Source: Gammaproteobacteria bacterium
Lineage (GTDB): Bacteria > Pseudomonadota > Gammaproteobacteria > Legionellales > Legionellaceae
Direction of reading: 5' to 3'
DNA length: 64,000 nt
Assembly (NCBI GenBank): GCA_024742995.1
Contig: JANSXK010000002.1
Coordinates: 62,001-126,000, forward strand
How positions within the stretch are numbered: position 1 is the first letter of the stretch; each line of letters opens with the position of its first letter. This document shows positions 54,281-62,770 of this stretch, piece after piece. Below the pieces are notes generated by a model that was given only the letters and a program-made list of their open reading frames with translations, had not been told where the DNA came from and did no database searches. Both the position numbers and the translations under genes were made by a program.

Positions 54281-55192
54281 ATGAATGGCCTATCTGTTAC
54301 CGTTGCGGAATTGATTGCGTTGGCTTCTCAGGCGCATCGTGTGCAGTACCCCCCACAAGGCCGTGCGCAACGCGCGGGCCAACATTTGTCCAGGTGGCGC
54401 GGGCGTGGCATGGATTTTTCTGAAGCGCGTAATTATCAAGCGGGTGATGACATTCGTCATATGGAATGGCGCATGACCGCGCGTACCGGTAGGCCACATG
54501 TGAAGGTCTATCAAGAAGAACGCGAACGCCCCGTGTTTATTGTGGTGGACTTTAATCCTTCCATGTATTTTGGCACGCGAGGAGCGTATAAATCTGTGGC
54601 GGCGGCGCGTTTGGCCGCCGTATTGGCATGGACCGCTGCCAAACAAGGCGATCGTGTGGGCGGGTTGGTCTATTCTACAACAGGGCACCAAGAGTTTGTC
54701 CCCCGCATGCGACAAGCGGGCATTTTGCCTTTTTTGGCGGGGTTAAGCAGCTATTCACAACAAACAAACACGGCGTCTCATGAAGAAGGTCAACAAGCCT
54801 TTCAGCAAGCTTTGTCACGTGTCCAGCGTTTGGTGAAGCCGGGTAGCATATTGGTATGGATTTCAGATTTTTATCATCTCAACGAACAAACTGAGTCGGT
54901 GTTACAGCGTGCACGCGTGCACAATGATATTTTGACGTATCATATTTGTGATCCACTAGAATTGGCGCCACCGGTACCGCAGTCCTATGGTATGACAGAT
55001 GGCAAAACCGATGTGGTGATTGATACCACGGTGGATAGTGTGCGCTTGGGCTATCAATCTGCATGTGAGCAGCGTATCACAAGCTTGACTCAGGCGATGA
55101 AACGCTTGCAAACACCATATATTTCATTGACGGCACAGACCAATTTGGCATTATTGGTCAAGCAAACGTTTCCACAACGATTGAGGGGCTGA
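54281..55192 (+). CDS. DUF58 protein of the Bat cluster
   Basis: A 303-residue soluble protein with the DUF58 signature RGRGMDFSEARNYQAGDD followed by IRHMEWRMTARTGRPHVK, then a degenerate VWA-like fold (FIVVDFNPSMYFGT, about 85-98, and SILVWISDFYH). DUF58 proteins regularly pair with MoxR ATPases. The function of the pair is not fully known; an assembly or quality-control role in the envelope is proposed for the family. No signal peptide is present. Confidence 0.92.
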   Translation: MNGLSVTVAELIALASQAHRVQYPPQGRAQRAGQHLSRWRGRGMDFSEARNYQAGDDIRHMEWRMTARTGRPHVKVYQEERERPVFIVVDFNPSMYFGTRGAYKSVAAARLAAVLAWTAAKQGDRVGGLVYSTTGHQEFVPRMRQAGILPFLAGLSSYSQQTNTASHEEGQQAFQQALSRVQRLVKPGSILVWISDFYHLNEQTESVLQRARVHNDILTYHICDPLELAPPVPQSYGMTDGKTDVVIDTTVDSVRLGYQSACEQRITSLTQAMKRLQTPYISLTAQTNLALLVKQTFPQRLRG

Positions 55193-55197
55193 GTACG

Positions 55198-55695
55198 ATG
55201 GCTGCAACACCTCAGGTTCCGGCAGATTTACTGCAGCAATTACACCCGATTCATTTGCCAACAGCGCTTGGGATTTGGCCGTGGGCACCTGGATGGTACG
55301 TTCTTTTGGGTGTTGGTGTCTTAGGGCTCGTTTTGGGCTTATGGTGGGGGTGGCGTCTTTATTGTCATGGGCGAGCCAAACGTGCGGCGTTACGGTTGTT
55401 GGATGAGTATGCCTCGGCGCATAGCCAGGTCCCTGATACGCAGCATACGGCGGCGGCTATTGCGGAACTTTTGAAACGAGTGGCGCTGGTGTATTTTCCA
55501 CGAGAACGCGTGGCTAATTTACAAGGCAAGGATTGGCTGTTATTTTTGAATGCCACTGGCAAAAATATAGATTTTTTGCCAGAAGAAGAAGCGTTATTAA
55601 TTTGTCCTTATCAGGCGCGTTCGGAGCATGATTTAACAACATTGTTCCGCTTGGCGCGATTGTGGATTCAGCAACGGAGCAAGGCATGTTCGTGA
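55198..55695 (+). CDS. DUF4381 membrane protein of the Bat cluster
   Basis: A 165-residue protein with one membrane segment (WYVLLGVGVLGLVLGLWWGW, about 39-58) after the family-typical start LQQLHPIHLPTALGIWPWAPG. The cytosolic part ends with a short helical domain (VANLQGKDWLLFLN). DUF4381 proteins occur between DUF58 and the VWA proteins in Bat operons. It starts 5 bp after the DUF58 stop and overlaps batA by 10 bases. Confidence 0.85.
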   Translation: MAATPQVPADLLQQLHPIHLPTALGIWPWAPGWYVLLGVGVLGLVLGLWWGWRLYCHGRAKRAALRLLDEYASAHSQVPDTQHTAAAIAELLKRVALVYFPRERVANLQGKDWLLFLNATGKNIDFLPEEEALLICPYQARSEHDLTTLFRLARLWIQQRSKACS

Positions 55696-56705
55696 TAGCG
55701 TTCCCTTGGGCGTTTGTATTGTTACCTTTACCCCTTTTAATTTGGAAGTGGGTTGCGCCGGCCAAAGCATCTGTTTCTGCAGCTTTGAAAGTACCCTTTT
55801 TTCAAGCGGTGTTGCATTTGGTGAATCGGGATCGCATGGTGACGATGAGACGTACCTCCTTAATTTTTTTATGCGCGGCTTGGTGCGCCTTGATCGTAGC
55901 AGCAGCAGGGCCACGTTGGGTCGGTCCCCCGGTTCCTTTGGCGCGTGAAGGTTACAATATTGTTTTGGCATTAGACATTTCACCCAGCATGGGGGTGAAT
56001 GATATTTTGGATCACCGGCGGCGGGTAACGCGTTTGTATGCCGTGAAACGTGCTGCCAAGCAATTTGTCAGCAAGCGTGTGGGCGATAAAATAGGATTGA
56101 TTTTATTTGGGGAGCAAGCTTATCTCCTCACACCTTTAACCTATGATCGACGTAATGTTGCGCAGCGTATTGATGATGCCACGGTCGGATTGGCGGGCAA
56201 ATCTACGTCGATTGGTGATGCTTTAGGTTTGGCCATCAAACGTTTACAGCAGGTGCCTGCAGCGGGACGAATGATTGTATTGTTGACAGATGGCGTTTCA
56301 AATTCCGGGGTATTGTCTCCAAACAAGGCGGCGGCATTGGCACGCAGTGAAGGGATTCAAGTCAATACCATTGGCTTACATTCGGCAGTGGATCCCCAAT
56401 CGTTTGATGGTTTATTTATGAATATGGGTGGTGCAGCGGACTTGGATGAGGCTACGCTCAAGGCCGTCGCTGAAACCACCGGCGGACGCTATTTTCGTGC
56501 GACCGATCAGGCTTCTCTAGAGCGGATTTATGCCTTTATCGATCGGATGACACGCGTTTCTCAAGATCAGGCGGAACTGCGGCCGCAATATGAGTATTAT
56601 CCTTGGTTTTTAGCGTTGGCTTGGGTGATTCTGCTCGGATTATTAGGGGTGCGAAGCGGATTGACATTGATCCCAGCGGCTAAGCGAGGTGTCGAACATG
56701 GCTGA
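55686..56705 (+). CDS. batA: BatA, VWA-domain membrane protein
   Basis: A 339-residue VWA protein with two N-terminal and one C-terminal membrane helices. The domain lies on the periplasmic side in the usual model. The MIDAS motif is ALDISPSMG (D97-x-S-x-S); GKSTSIGDALGLAI and IVLLTDGVSNSG complete the metal site. The ATG at 55686 has GGAG six bases upstream and overlaps the DUF4381 stop. Bat (Bacteroides aerotolerance) proteins are linked to oxidative and envelope stress. Confidence 0.9.
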   Translation: MFVIAFPWAFVLLPLPLLIWKWVAPAKASVSAALKVPFFQAVLHLVNRDRMVTMRRTSLIFLCAAWCALIVAAAGPRWVGPPVPLAREGYNIVLALDISPSMGVNDILDHRRRVTRLYAVKRAAKQFVSKRVGDKIGLILFGEQAYLLTPLTYDRRNVAQRIDDATVGLAGKSTSIGDALGLAIKRLQQVPAAGRMIVLLTDGVSNSGVLSPNKAAALARSEGIQVNTIGLHSAVDPQSFDGLFMNMGGAADLDEATLKAVAETTGGRYFRATDQASLERIYAFIDRMTRVSQDQAELRPQYEYYPWFLALAWVILLGLLGVRSGLTLIPAAKRGVEHG

Positions 56706-57627
56706 GTTCCATTTCTTACGACCGTCATGGTTTTGGGCTATTTTGCCGATGGTGGCTGTATTTGCGACCTTATTAAAACAAAAAACCGCCGTGAAGGTTT
56801 GGGCGCAAATTTGTGATGCACATTTACTGCAGCCACTCTTATTGCAGCGGGGGCGGAAAAACAAAGGGTTTACGGTGACTTTGTTGTTTTTAAGCATGCT
56901 GTGCATGCTCATTGCATTGGCAGGACCGACTTGGTCTAAGATCACTGTCCCCATTTACCAACATTTGAAGCCACGCTTGTTGCTATTGGATTTGTCTAGC
57001 AGCATGCTGGACAATGATTTGTCGCCCAATCGTTTGACCCGTGCGAAATTTAAAATTCATGATCTTTTGACCCAGGCTGATGCAGGACAATTTGGTTTAA
57101 TGGTGTATTCTGATGAGCCATTTATGGTGTCGCCGCTGACGGATGATGCGCAGACGATTGATGTTTTATTGTCGACATTATCACCCGATATTTTACCTGT
57201 GGATGGCAATCGCCTAGAACAAGCCTTATTGGAAGCCAAAAGCATGTTTACCGAAGCAGGCGCGGCGTTTGGGGAAATTTTGGTGTTGACGGCGCGTCCC
57301 CCCTCTGCAGCAGCAGTGGACGCTGCCCAGCAGCTTGGTAAAGATGGTTATCATGTGTCTGTGTTGCCGTTGACACAAGCTAAGGGCGCCGTTGCATCGT
57401 TTGCACCTTTGGCTCGCGCTGGTCGCGGCGCAGTGATAGCATTTGCCGATACTTCAGAAGACATCAAGCATTGGCTGGCAATAGAGCATAAGCACGCTGC
57501 GTACGAGCTCAAACAGCATGATGATGTGTCGTTATGGCATGATGAAGGGCGATGGTTTTTGGTGCCCGGATTATTATTGTTATTGCCTGTCTTTAGACGT
57601 GGCTGGTTAGAGAGGATCTATACGTGA
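56698..57627 (+). CDS. batB: BatB, VWA-domain membrane protein
   Basis: Second VWA protein of the cluster, 309 residues from the ATG at 56698, with GAGGTG upstream. Membrane helices flank a VWA domain whose MIDAS is LLLDLSSSMLDND (D98). The third metal-site segment, normally T-D-G, reads VLTARPPS here, so the metal site is probably degenerate, unlike in BatA. It overlaps batA by 8 bases and batC by 4. Confidence 0.88.
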   Translation: MAEFHFLRPSWFWAILPMVAVFATLLKQKTAVKVWAQICDAHLLQPLLLQRGRKNKGFTVTLLFLSMLCMLIALAGPTWSKITVPIYQHLKPRLLLLDLSSSMLDNDLSPNRLTRAKFKIHDLLTQADAGQFGLMVYSDEPFMVSPLTDDAQTIDVLLSTLSPDILPVDGNRLEQALLEAKSMFTEAGAAFGEILVLTARPPSAAAVDAAQQLGKDGYHVSVLPLTQAKGAVASFAPLARAGRGAVIAFADTSEDIKHWLAIEHKHAAYELKQHDDVSLWHDEGRWFLVPGLLLLLPVFRRGWLERIYT

Positions 57628-58388
57628 ATCGCTGGATAGGAGTCGTGATTTTATTATGCGGCGTGGTGACAGCTGCGCAAGCGTTCACTTGGCGTGACTT
57701 ATGGGTTCATCGTGATCATCAAGCCAAAGCGATGTTGGATGCCGGTCAAAATGATGAAGCTGCAAAAACATTTCAACGGCTGGATTGGCGAGGAACAGCA
57801 GCGTATCGCGCGAAAAACTACAGACAAGCGGCGCAAGATTTTGCCAGGGTATCTTCTGTGGATGGCGATTATAATGCCGGCAATGCGTTAGCAAATTTGA
57901 GCCAATACCAACAAGCGATAGCTGCTTATGATCGTGCTTTGGCGCAAAACCCCAAACATGAAGATGCTTTGTTTAATCGGAAGGTGGTGCAAAACTTATT
58001 GAAGCAACAGAAACAGCAACAACAGCAGCAGGGAAAGCAAAAACAAGACGCTTCACAATCTAAGCAGTCATCGAAGCAACAGCAGCCTTCTTCTTCTGAT
58101 TCTGAAAAAGAAACGAATCAAAAGAGTGAACAAACAAAATCTGATTCGACCCCGCCCTCTTCTAAGCCAACGTCGCCAGATACAAAACCAGAGCAAACAA
58201 AGCAAGACCAAGAGGATGCAAAATCAGATCCCGATGACAAGGGAAAAACAGCGACACCTCCGGGCAAAGACGGTGAGCAACAGCAAGCCAAAGAACAGTG
58301 GTTGCGTTTGATTCCAGATGATCCGGGGGGGTTATTGCGAGAAAAGTTTCGTCGTGACCATTTAAAGCGGCAAGGAGAACGGCCATGA
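57624..58388 (+). CDS. batC: BatC-like exported TPR protein
   Basis: A 254-residue protein with a signal peptide (GVVILLCGVVTAAQA) and two or three tetratricopeptide-like repeats at about 35-120 (DEAAKTFQRLDWRGTAAYR, AYDRALAQNPKHEDALFNR). A Gln-rich, then Ser/Thr/Pro/Lys-rich low-complexity region follows (about 128-225). The start is GTG, overlapping the batB stop (GTGA). In Bat operons a TPR protein follows the VWA genes; TPRs probably mediate complex assembly. Confidence 0.85.
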   Translation: MNRWIGVVILLCGVVTAAQAFTWRDLWVHRDHQAKAMLDAGQNDEAAKTFQRLDWRGTAAYRAKNYRQAAQDFARVSSVDGDYNAGNALANLSQYQQAIAAYDRALAQNPKHEDALFNRKVVQNLLKQQKQQQQQQGKQKQDASQSKQSSKQQQPSSSDSEKETNQKSEQTKSDSTPPSSKPTSPDTKPEQTKQDQEDAKSDPDDKGKTATPPGKDGEQQQAKEQWLRLIPDDPGGLLREKFRRDHLKRQGERP

Positions 58389-60040
58389 GGCGATATGTTT
58401 GGATTGGTTTGCTGATCTTGTCGATGCAAATTTGGGCGACTGGGGTCACAGCGGATCTTGATAGTTTGAGTGTTGCGTTAGGCGACACAGTGCGCTTAAG
58501 TTTGACTTATGATCCTAGGGAGGCCAAAGGTATTCCTGATTTGTCAGCATTGCAATCGGAGTTTAGGGTCTTAGCCACCGAACAATCATTGTCGTATACG
58601 GTCATGAATGGCAAGGCGCAGTCTGTTGGTCAGTGGCATATTGTGTTGCAGCCAAAAAGAACAGGTATTTTGCTGATAGCGCCAATTAAGATTGGTTCGT
58701 TATCAAGTAATCCCTTGCAAGTCAGCGTAACAGCCGCCACACACAAACACTCGAAAGCTGCCGCATCACAGTTGCCACTATATGACGCCCCTGATGTCTC
58801 TGACGCAACGGAGGATCCCATTCAGCTCACCGCAAGCGTGGATAATGATCGCCCTTTTTTGCATCAAGAAGTGTTGTACACCGTACGTTTATTAACGCGG
58901 CAGCGTTTGCTCGATGTGCGCTATCAAGCGCCGCAAGCCGAAGATGCGATTGTATTTCCCGTGGGCCAGGGGCGTGAATCTCAGACCACAATTGCCGGTG
59001 AGATTTACCATGTGGATGAGCAAATGTATGCGGTGTTTCCACAAAAGAGTGGGCCATTGACCATCACGCCGCCGAGCATACATGCGTTGGTTTATACGGC
59101 GAGTCCGACACCGGTGACGCTTGAAGCCAAGCCAAGCACGCTACATGTACGACCGATACCTAAGCGATCGGTACGAACTTGGTTGCCCTCAAAATTAGTT
59201 CGCTTGCGTGAGCGCTACGACCATATGGATTCTAAGGTCGTACAAGGTGCGACTGTTGTGCGGACGATTCGTATCCAAGCGCAGGGGTTAGTGGCGCAAT
59301 TATTGCCTAAAATGATATTCGATGGTGGGCCAGGTTTGAGTGTTTATGCGGGTCAACCCACCCTCAAAAATGAAATCAAACAAGGCGCACTGTGGGGCAG
59401 TTCCAAACTAAAAGTGACCTATGTGTTTACCAAAGCAGGGACCGTGCAATTGCCGGCGATCGAAGTGCCTTGGTTTAATGTGAAGACACGACAGTTTGAG
59501 CGAGCGGTATTACCTGCCAAAACATATCACATTGAAGCGAAAGCGATACCAAATATACCGAAAGCATCACCCAAACCTAAAAAAGACGTTGTTGAAGCCA
59601 CGCCTAAGACACCGGCGATCTCTTCTTTTAATCTTATTTGGATTGGGACTGGTTTATTGTTTGTCGTTGCTGTGATGGGTTTGTTGGGAGCCTTTCGTTG
59701 GTACCGGCGATCGACGCAACCCTATCGGGCATTAAAGCGTGCCTGTTTGGCGCATGATCCGCAGCGTGCTAAGACGGCGTTGTTGGTATGGGCAAAGCAG
59801 CAATGGCCGCAGCAATCCATCATTCATTTGGCAGATATTTTACTGTTGTTACAAGATGCAGACTTACAGCAATCGATAGAAGCGTTGATGCAAGTGTTAT
59901 ACCATCCAGAGGCAACTGCTGATTGGCGAGGGGATGCTTTATGGCAAGCCATTCAAGGGTTGCAAAAACACAAACCGCGATCGAAAAAACCAAAAACGCA
60001 ACGACTTCCTACCATCCATCCGAAAAGGAAAGATAAATGA
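58385..60040 (+). CDS. batD: BatD, oxygen-tolerance family protein
   Basis: A 551-residue membrane-anchored protein with a signal peptide and several beta-sandwich domains in the periplasmic part. BatD-type segments include LSVALGDTVRLSLTYD at the start and RIQAQGLVAQLLPKM further on. A membrane helix at about 415-437 (IWIGTGLLFVVAVMGLLGAF) precedes a cytosolic helical domain. It overlaps batC by ATGA and ends in ATGA overlap with queC, so translation of queC is coupled to it. Confidence 0.88.
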   Translation: MRRYVWIGLLILSMQIWATGVTADLDSLSVALGDTVRLSLTYDPREAKGIPDLSALQSEFRVLATEQSLSYTVMNGKAQSVGQWHIVLQPKRTGILLIAPIKIGSLSSNPLQVSVTAATHKHSKAAASQLPLYDAPDVSDATEDPIQLTASVDNDRPFLHQEVLYTVRLLTRQRLLDVRYQAPQAEDAIVFPVGQGRESQTTIAGEIYHVDEQMYAVFPQKSGPLTITPPSIHALVYTASPTPVTLEAKPSTLHVRPIPKRSVRTWLPSKLVRLRERYDHMDSKVVQGATVVRTIRIQAQGLVAQLLPKMIFDGGPGLSVYAGQPTLKNEIKQGALWGSSKLKVTYVFTKAGTVQLPAIEVPWFNVKTRQFERAVLPAKTYHIEAKAIPNIPKASPKPKKDVVEATPKTPAISSFNLIWIGTGLLFVVAVMGLLGAFRWYRRSTQPYRALKRACLAHDPQRAKTALLVWAKQQWPQQSIIHLADILLLLQDADLQQSIEALMQVLYHPEATADWRGDALWQAIQGLQKHKPRSKKPKTQRLPTIHPKRKDK

Positions 60041-60705
60041 CCAAAGCAGTAATTTTATTGTCCGGAGGATTAGATTCGGCGACCTGTTTAGCCATAGCCC
60101 ATTCGTTGAACTATGACTGTTATGCCATGAGTTTTCATTATGGGCAAAAACAATCTGCGGAGCTCGAGGCAGCACGTCGATTGGCACAGCACTATGCCGT
60201 GGTTGCGCATCAAGTGTTGAACATCTCAGCGTTGAGTGGATCATCACTGACTGATGCGCAATATGAAATTGAAGATCATCGAGACACTTCTGATATTCCC
60301 ATGACTTATGTGCCTGCTCGAAACACGATCATGTTGGCTTTGGCACTTGGCTGGGCGGAAGTCTTAGAAGCAGATCGAATTATCATTGGTGTGAGCGCCA
60401 TTGATTATTCAAATTATCCAGATTGTCGACCTGAATATATCGAAGCATTTCAGCGGATGGCATTATTAGCAACCAGACGCGGTGTGGAGGGTCATGGTTT
60501 GGTCATTGATACGCCTTTGATCCATAAATCGAAAGCCCAGACCATTCAACTCGGTTTGTCGGTAGGCTTAGATTACGCACAAACTGTGTCTTGTTATCGC
60601 GCTAATGTCGAAGGATTGGCTTGTGGGACGTGTTCAAGTTGCCATTTCCGTAAAAAAGGATTTCAAGAGGCAGCTGTGGTTGATCCAACACGCTATTTGG
60701 TCTAA
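60037..60705 (+). CDS. queC: 7-cyano-7-deazaguanine synthase QueC
   Basis: ATP-dependent enzyme that makes preQ0 for queuosine synthesis. The 222 residues carry the PP-loop LLSGGLDSATC (8-18), MSFHYGQKQSAELEAA and the zinc site CYRAN...CGTCSSC (Cys-x7-8-Cys-x2-Cys-x2-Cys) near the C-terminus. It is fused to the Bat operon by a four-base overlap with batD, with no other queuosine gene beside it. Confidence 0.96.
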   Translation: MTKAVILLSGGLDSATCLAIAHSLNYDCYAMSFHYGQKQSAELEAARRLAQHYAVVAHQVLNISALSGSSLTDAQYEIEDHRDTSDIPMTYVPARNTIMLALALGWAEVLEADRIIIGVSAIDYSNYPDCRPEYIEAFQRMALLATRRGVEGHGLVIDTPLIHKSKAQTIQLGLSVGLDYAQTVSCYRANVEGLACGTCSSCHFRKKGFQEAAVVDPTRYLV

Positions 60706-60739
60706 GGTTTAGACTAATATCTTTTTAGGGAATCCTCCG

Positions 60740-61783
60740 ATGTTCAAGCGTTGGTTTCTGGTGATAGTTGTGCTGATGCAAGTGCTTGGATGTGCACATT
60801 TTCAACATGCATCGAATCAAACACCGCCGTCGCCCTCCGAGTCACATCATATGGCTTCGCCTGCGCGTGTTTCGGATCAAACGTCGTCGTCGCCTGCCAA
60901 GTCACATCTTATGGCTCCTTTTGATCGCGTTTGGACACAAATTACTCGTGTTTTGGAGCAAACGCCGCCACCAGAAAAGTCACACCATATGGCTAAGTTC
61001 ACCCGTGTGATTGCAACGGGTAATATCAATTTGCGCTTACATACAGGCGCAGGACATTCCTGGATCTTATTACACGGGGACTCGCGCGATACGTCTGAGG
61101 TTTCCTGGACAGTGAAAGATCGGGTGATGCGCATTGATTTGGGTAACGGTTATCCAAAACATGGTCGCGTAGAAGTAGAGCTCGGTACCCGACATTTGGT
61201 TGCGATTGATTATCGTGGCAAGGGGAGTATTACTGGGAAAAGATTGCAGTCAAAGCAATTGGATCTGAGCATCAATAATTCAGGCCGTACGTTATTAGCA
61301 GGACAATTAAATTTGCGCCATGTGGATTTAGGGGGTTCTGGGACGGTGCATTTGAAGGGTGGCCACAATCGCCATGTGCAACTGAATTTACATGACAGCG
61401 TGCGGGTGAAAATAGTTGGGGTTTCGAATTTGGAAAAAGTGAAAATGTCTGGGCGTAGTCGTTTGAGCGTGCGTTGGTTGAAAGCGCATACGTTTCGGAT
61501 TTTCTTAAAAGATTATGCGCGTGCACAAATTGCGGGCACGGCCAAAGTTGCGTTTATTAATTTGCGCGAGCATACTCATTTTAATGGCCGTTATCTGCGT
61601 GCAACAGAAGCTTTTGTCAAAACATATGATGATTCTGAAGCGGATATTGCGGTGGTGAAAAAACAACATACTTTGGCGTCAGATCGAAGTGATATTTATT
61701 ATTATGCTGCGCCTGAGTATCGAACAGATTTTATGGCTGAAAGCGGCTCTGTTTTAGATATGAAGGCATGGGAAGAATACTGA
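60740..61783 (+). CDS. Lipoprotein with GIN/DUF2807-like beta-helix domain
   Basis: A 347-residue exported lipoprotein. The signal peptide ends in the lipobox VLGC (Cys 18), so Lgt would modify it. Residues about 25-95 are a low-complexity linker made of three similar units (QTPPSPSESHHMASPARV, QTSSSPAKSHLMAPFDRV, QTPPPEKSHHMAKFTRV). The remainder is a repetitive beta-rich domain like the DUF2807/GIN family of putative adhesins (FTRVIATGNINLRLHTG, VDLGGSGTVHLKGG, VKMSGRSRLSVRWL). Members are found at the cell surface, with no defined biochemical role. It starts 34 bp after queC. Confidence 0.75.
   Translation: MFKRWFLVIVVLMQVLGCAHFQHASNQTPPSPSESHHMASPARVSDQTSSSPAKSHLMAPFDRVWTQITRVLEQTPPPEKSHHMAKFTRVIATGNINLRLHTGAGHSWILLHGDSRDTSEVSWTVKDRVMRIDLGNGYPKHGRVEVELGTRHLVAIDYRGKGSITGKRLQSKQLDLSINNSGRTLLAGQLNLRHVDLGGSGTVHLKGGHNRHVQLNLHDSVRVKIVGVSNLEKVKMSGRSRLSVRWLKAHTFRIFLKDYARAQIAGTAKVAFINLREHTHFNGRYLRATEAFVKTYDDSEADIAVVKKQHTLASDRSDIYYYAAPEYRTDFMAESGSVLDMKAWEEY
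60818..61011 (+). repeat. Three imperfect coding repeats in the lipoprotein linker
   Basis: Three related units start at 60818, 60878 and 60959, each beginning with CAAAC and containing GTCACATCATATGGCT-type sequence. The first two are exactly 60 bp apart. They encode the Ser/Pro-rich units with SHHM or SHLM. Confidence 0.75.
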
Positions 61784-61817
61784 TGGCGTTTGAATACACG
61801 ATAGTGAGGAGAATGTA

Positions 61818-62645
61818 ATGAGTAATGATAGTCAAGAACCACCTCCACCGGATTCTACTCCAGATCCTGCGCAGGATTCTACTCCTCCTGCAGACGATCT
61901 GGATCAAGGTGGTCCTAATGACGAAGGTCCTGATGAAGAAGGTCCTGATGAAGGAGGTCCTGATGAAGAAGGCCTTGATGAGGAAGGCCTTGATGAAGAG
62001 AGCCCTGATGAAGATACAGAATTAGGCCAAGGGTCCCCTGCCACTAAACCAGGCGGTGGAAGCAGCGGAGGTGGGTCGCCGGGTAATAAGGGCAAAGATG
62101 GTAAAGATGGTAAGGCAGGGCAAGAGGATAAGAAAGATGATAGTTTTGCGGCTTCCTTAGGACGATTTCTAAAAGCTGCACTTGAGGTTCTAATGGCTAT
62201 TGTAATGGCCGTTGTCAACATATTGAAAGCCATAGTAGGGGCGATCTTTGGGACAGGACCGGAGAACACGAATACATCTAATTTTGAGATGACTAACAAA
62301 GGCCCAGGTGGCTCAAGTGCTGGTCCAGATGCCGATCCAGACGCCGGCCCAGACGCTGGCCCAGATGCCGATCCAGACGCCGGCCCAGACGCCGGCCCAG
62401 ACGCCGGCCCAGACGCCGGCCCAGACGCCGGCCCAGATGCCGACCCAGATGCTGACCCAGATGCCGACCCAGATGCTGACCCAGATGCAGAAGAAACAGC
62501 GGGGAACGTAGTTAAACCACCGATGGGTCCTCCTGGTGACACGCCTGCTGGATCTTCTGTGAAGTCGCCGGCAAGCGAAGGTAGTAACAGCAGCGACGCT
62601 GCTTCTAGTCCTGATTCTAAGCCTCCTACTCTGGGAGGGGAGTAA
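61818..62645 (+). CDS. Acidic low-complexity protein with tetrapeptide repeats and a hydrophobic segment
   Basis: A 275-residue protein without recognised family. The order is: acidic N-terminus with five-residue units such as EGPDE (about 30-65), a Gly/Lys collagen-like stretch (GNKGKDGKDGKAGQ), one long hydrophobic segment (about 119-148, LKAALEVLMAIVMAVVNILK), then 14 units of GPDA or DPDA (169-224), and a Ser/Pro tail. There is no signal peptide. GTGAGGAG lies 4-8 bases before the ATG. Composition argues for a disordered, membrane-anchored or surface-related protein; the function is unknown. Confidence 0.65.
   Translation: MSNDSQEPPPPDSTPDPAQDSTPPADDLDQGGPNDEGPDEEGPDEGGPDEEGLDEEGLDEESPDEDTELGQGSPATKPGGGSSGGGSPGNKGKDGKDGKAGQEDKKDDSFAASLGRFLKAALEVLMAIVMAVVNILKAIVGAIFGTGPENTNTSNFEMTNKGPGGSSAGPDADPDAGPDAGPDADPDAGPDAGPDAGPDAGPDAGPDADPDADPDADPDADPDAEETAGNVVKPPMGPPGDTPAGSSVKSPASEGSNSSDAASSPDSKPPTLGGE
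62322..62489 (+). repeat. Fourteen tandem 12-bp coding repeats
   Basis: Fourteen copies of a 12-bp unit encode GPDA (9) or DPDA (5). Five consecutive GPDA copies in the middle are almost identical, and the last four DPDA copies alternate GCC and GCT, which suggests recent duplication of one and two units. Copy number is likely variable between strains. Confidence 0.9.
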
Positions 62646-62651
62646 CCCCCC

Positions 62652-62684
62652 CCTACGCCCCGCGGATAAGCTGCGGGACGTAGG
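62652..62684. repeat. Dispersed palindrome, family A, copy 3
   Basis: Arms CCTACGCCCCGCGG and CTGCGGGACGTAGG with a 5-base loop. It lies 6 bp after the acidic-repeat gene and 87 bp from the convergent hydrolase gene, so it could act as a bidirectional terminator stem, though no U-run is evident. Confidence 0.78.
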
Positions 62685-62770
62685 TCTTGATGAGATCACG
62701 ACTTAGATATTGAAACCGGTGTGGTGTATTACACTCAGGATAACGAAGGCATGTGCCTAGTTCATTAGCT

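Noticed and set aside
53282-60040. MoxR-VWA genes as a novel antiviral defence module
   Set aside because: MoxR plus VWA proteins do occur in defence loci, but the order moxR, DUF58, DUF4381, batA, batB, TPR, batD is the known Bat aerotolerance cluster.
62322-62489. Regular short repeats resembling a CRISPR array
   Set aside because: The 12-bp units are contiguous, lack spacers, keep one reading frame and encode GPDA/DPDA inside an ORF. They are a coding minisatellite.
61904-62542. 212-codon minus-strand ORF opposite the acidic repeat gene
   Set aside because: Its Ala/Ser/Gly/Pro repeats are the reverse complement of the coding repeats. There is no start context, and the plus frame has an SD sequence and a sensible domain order.
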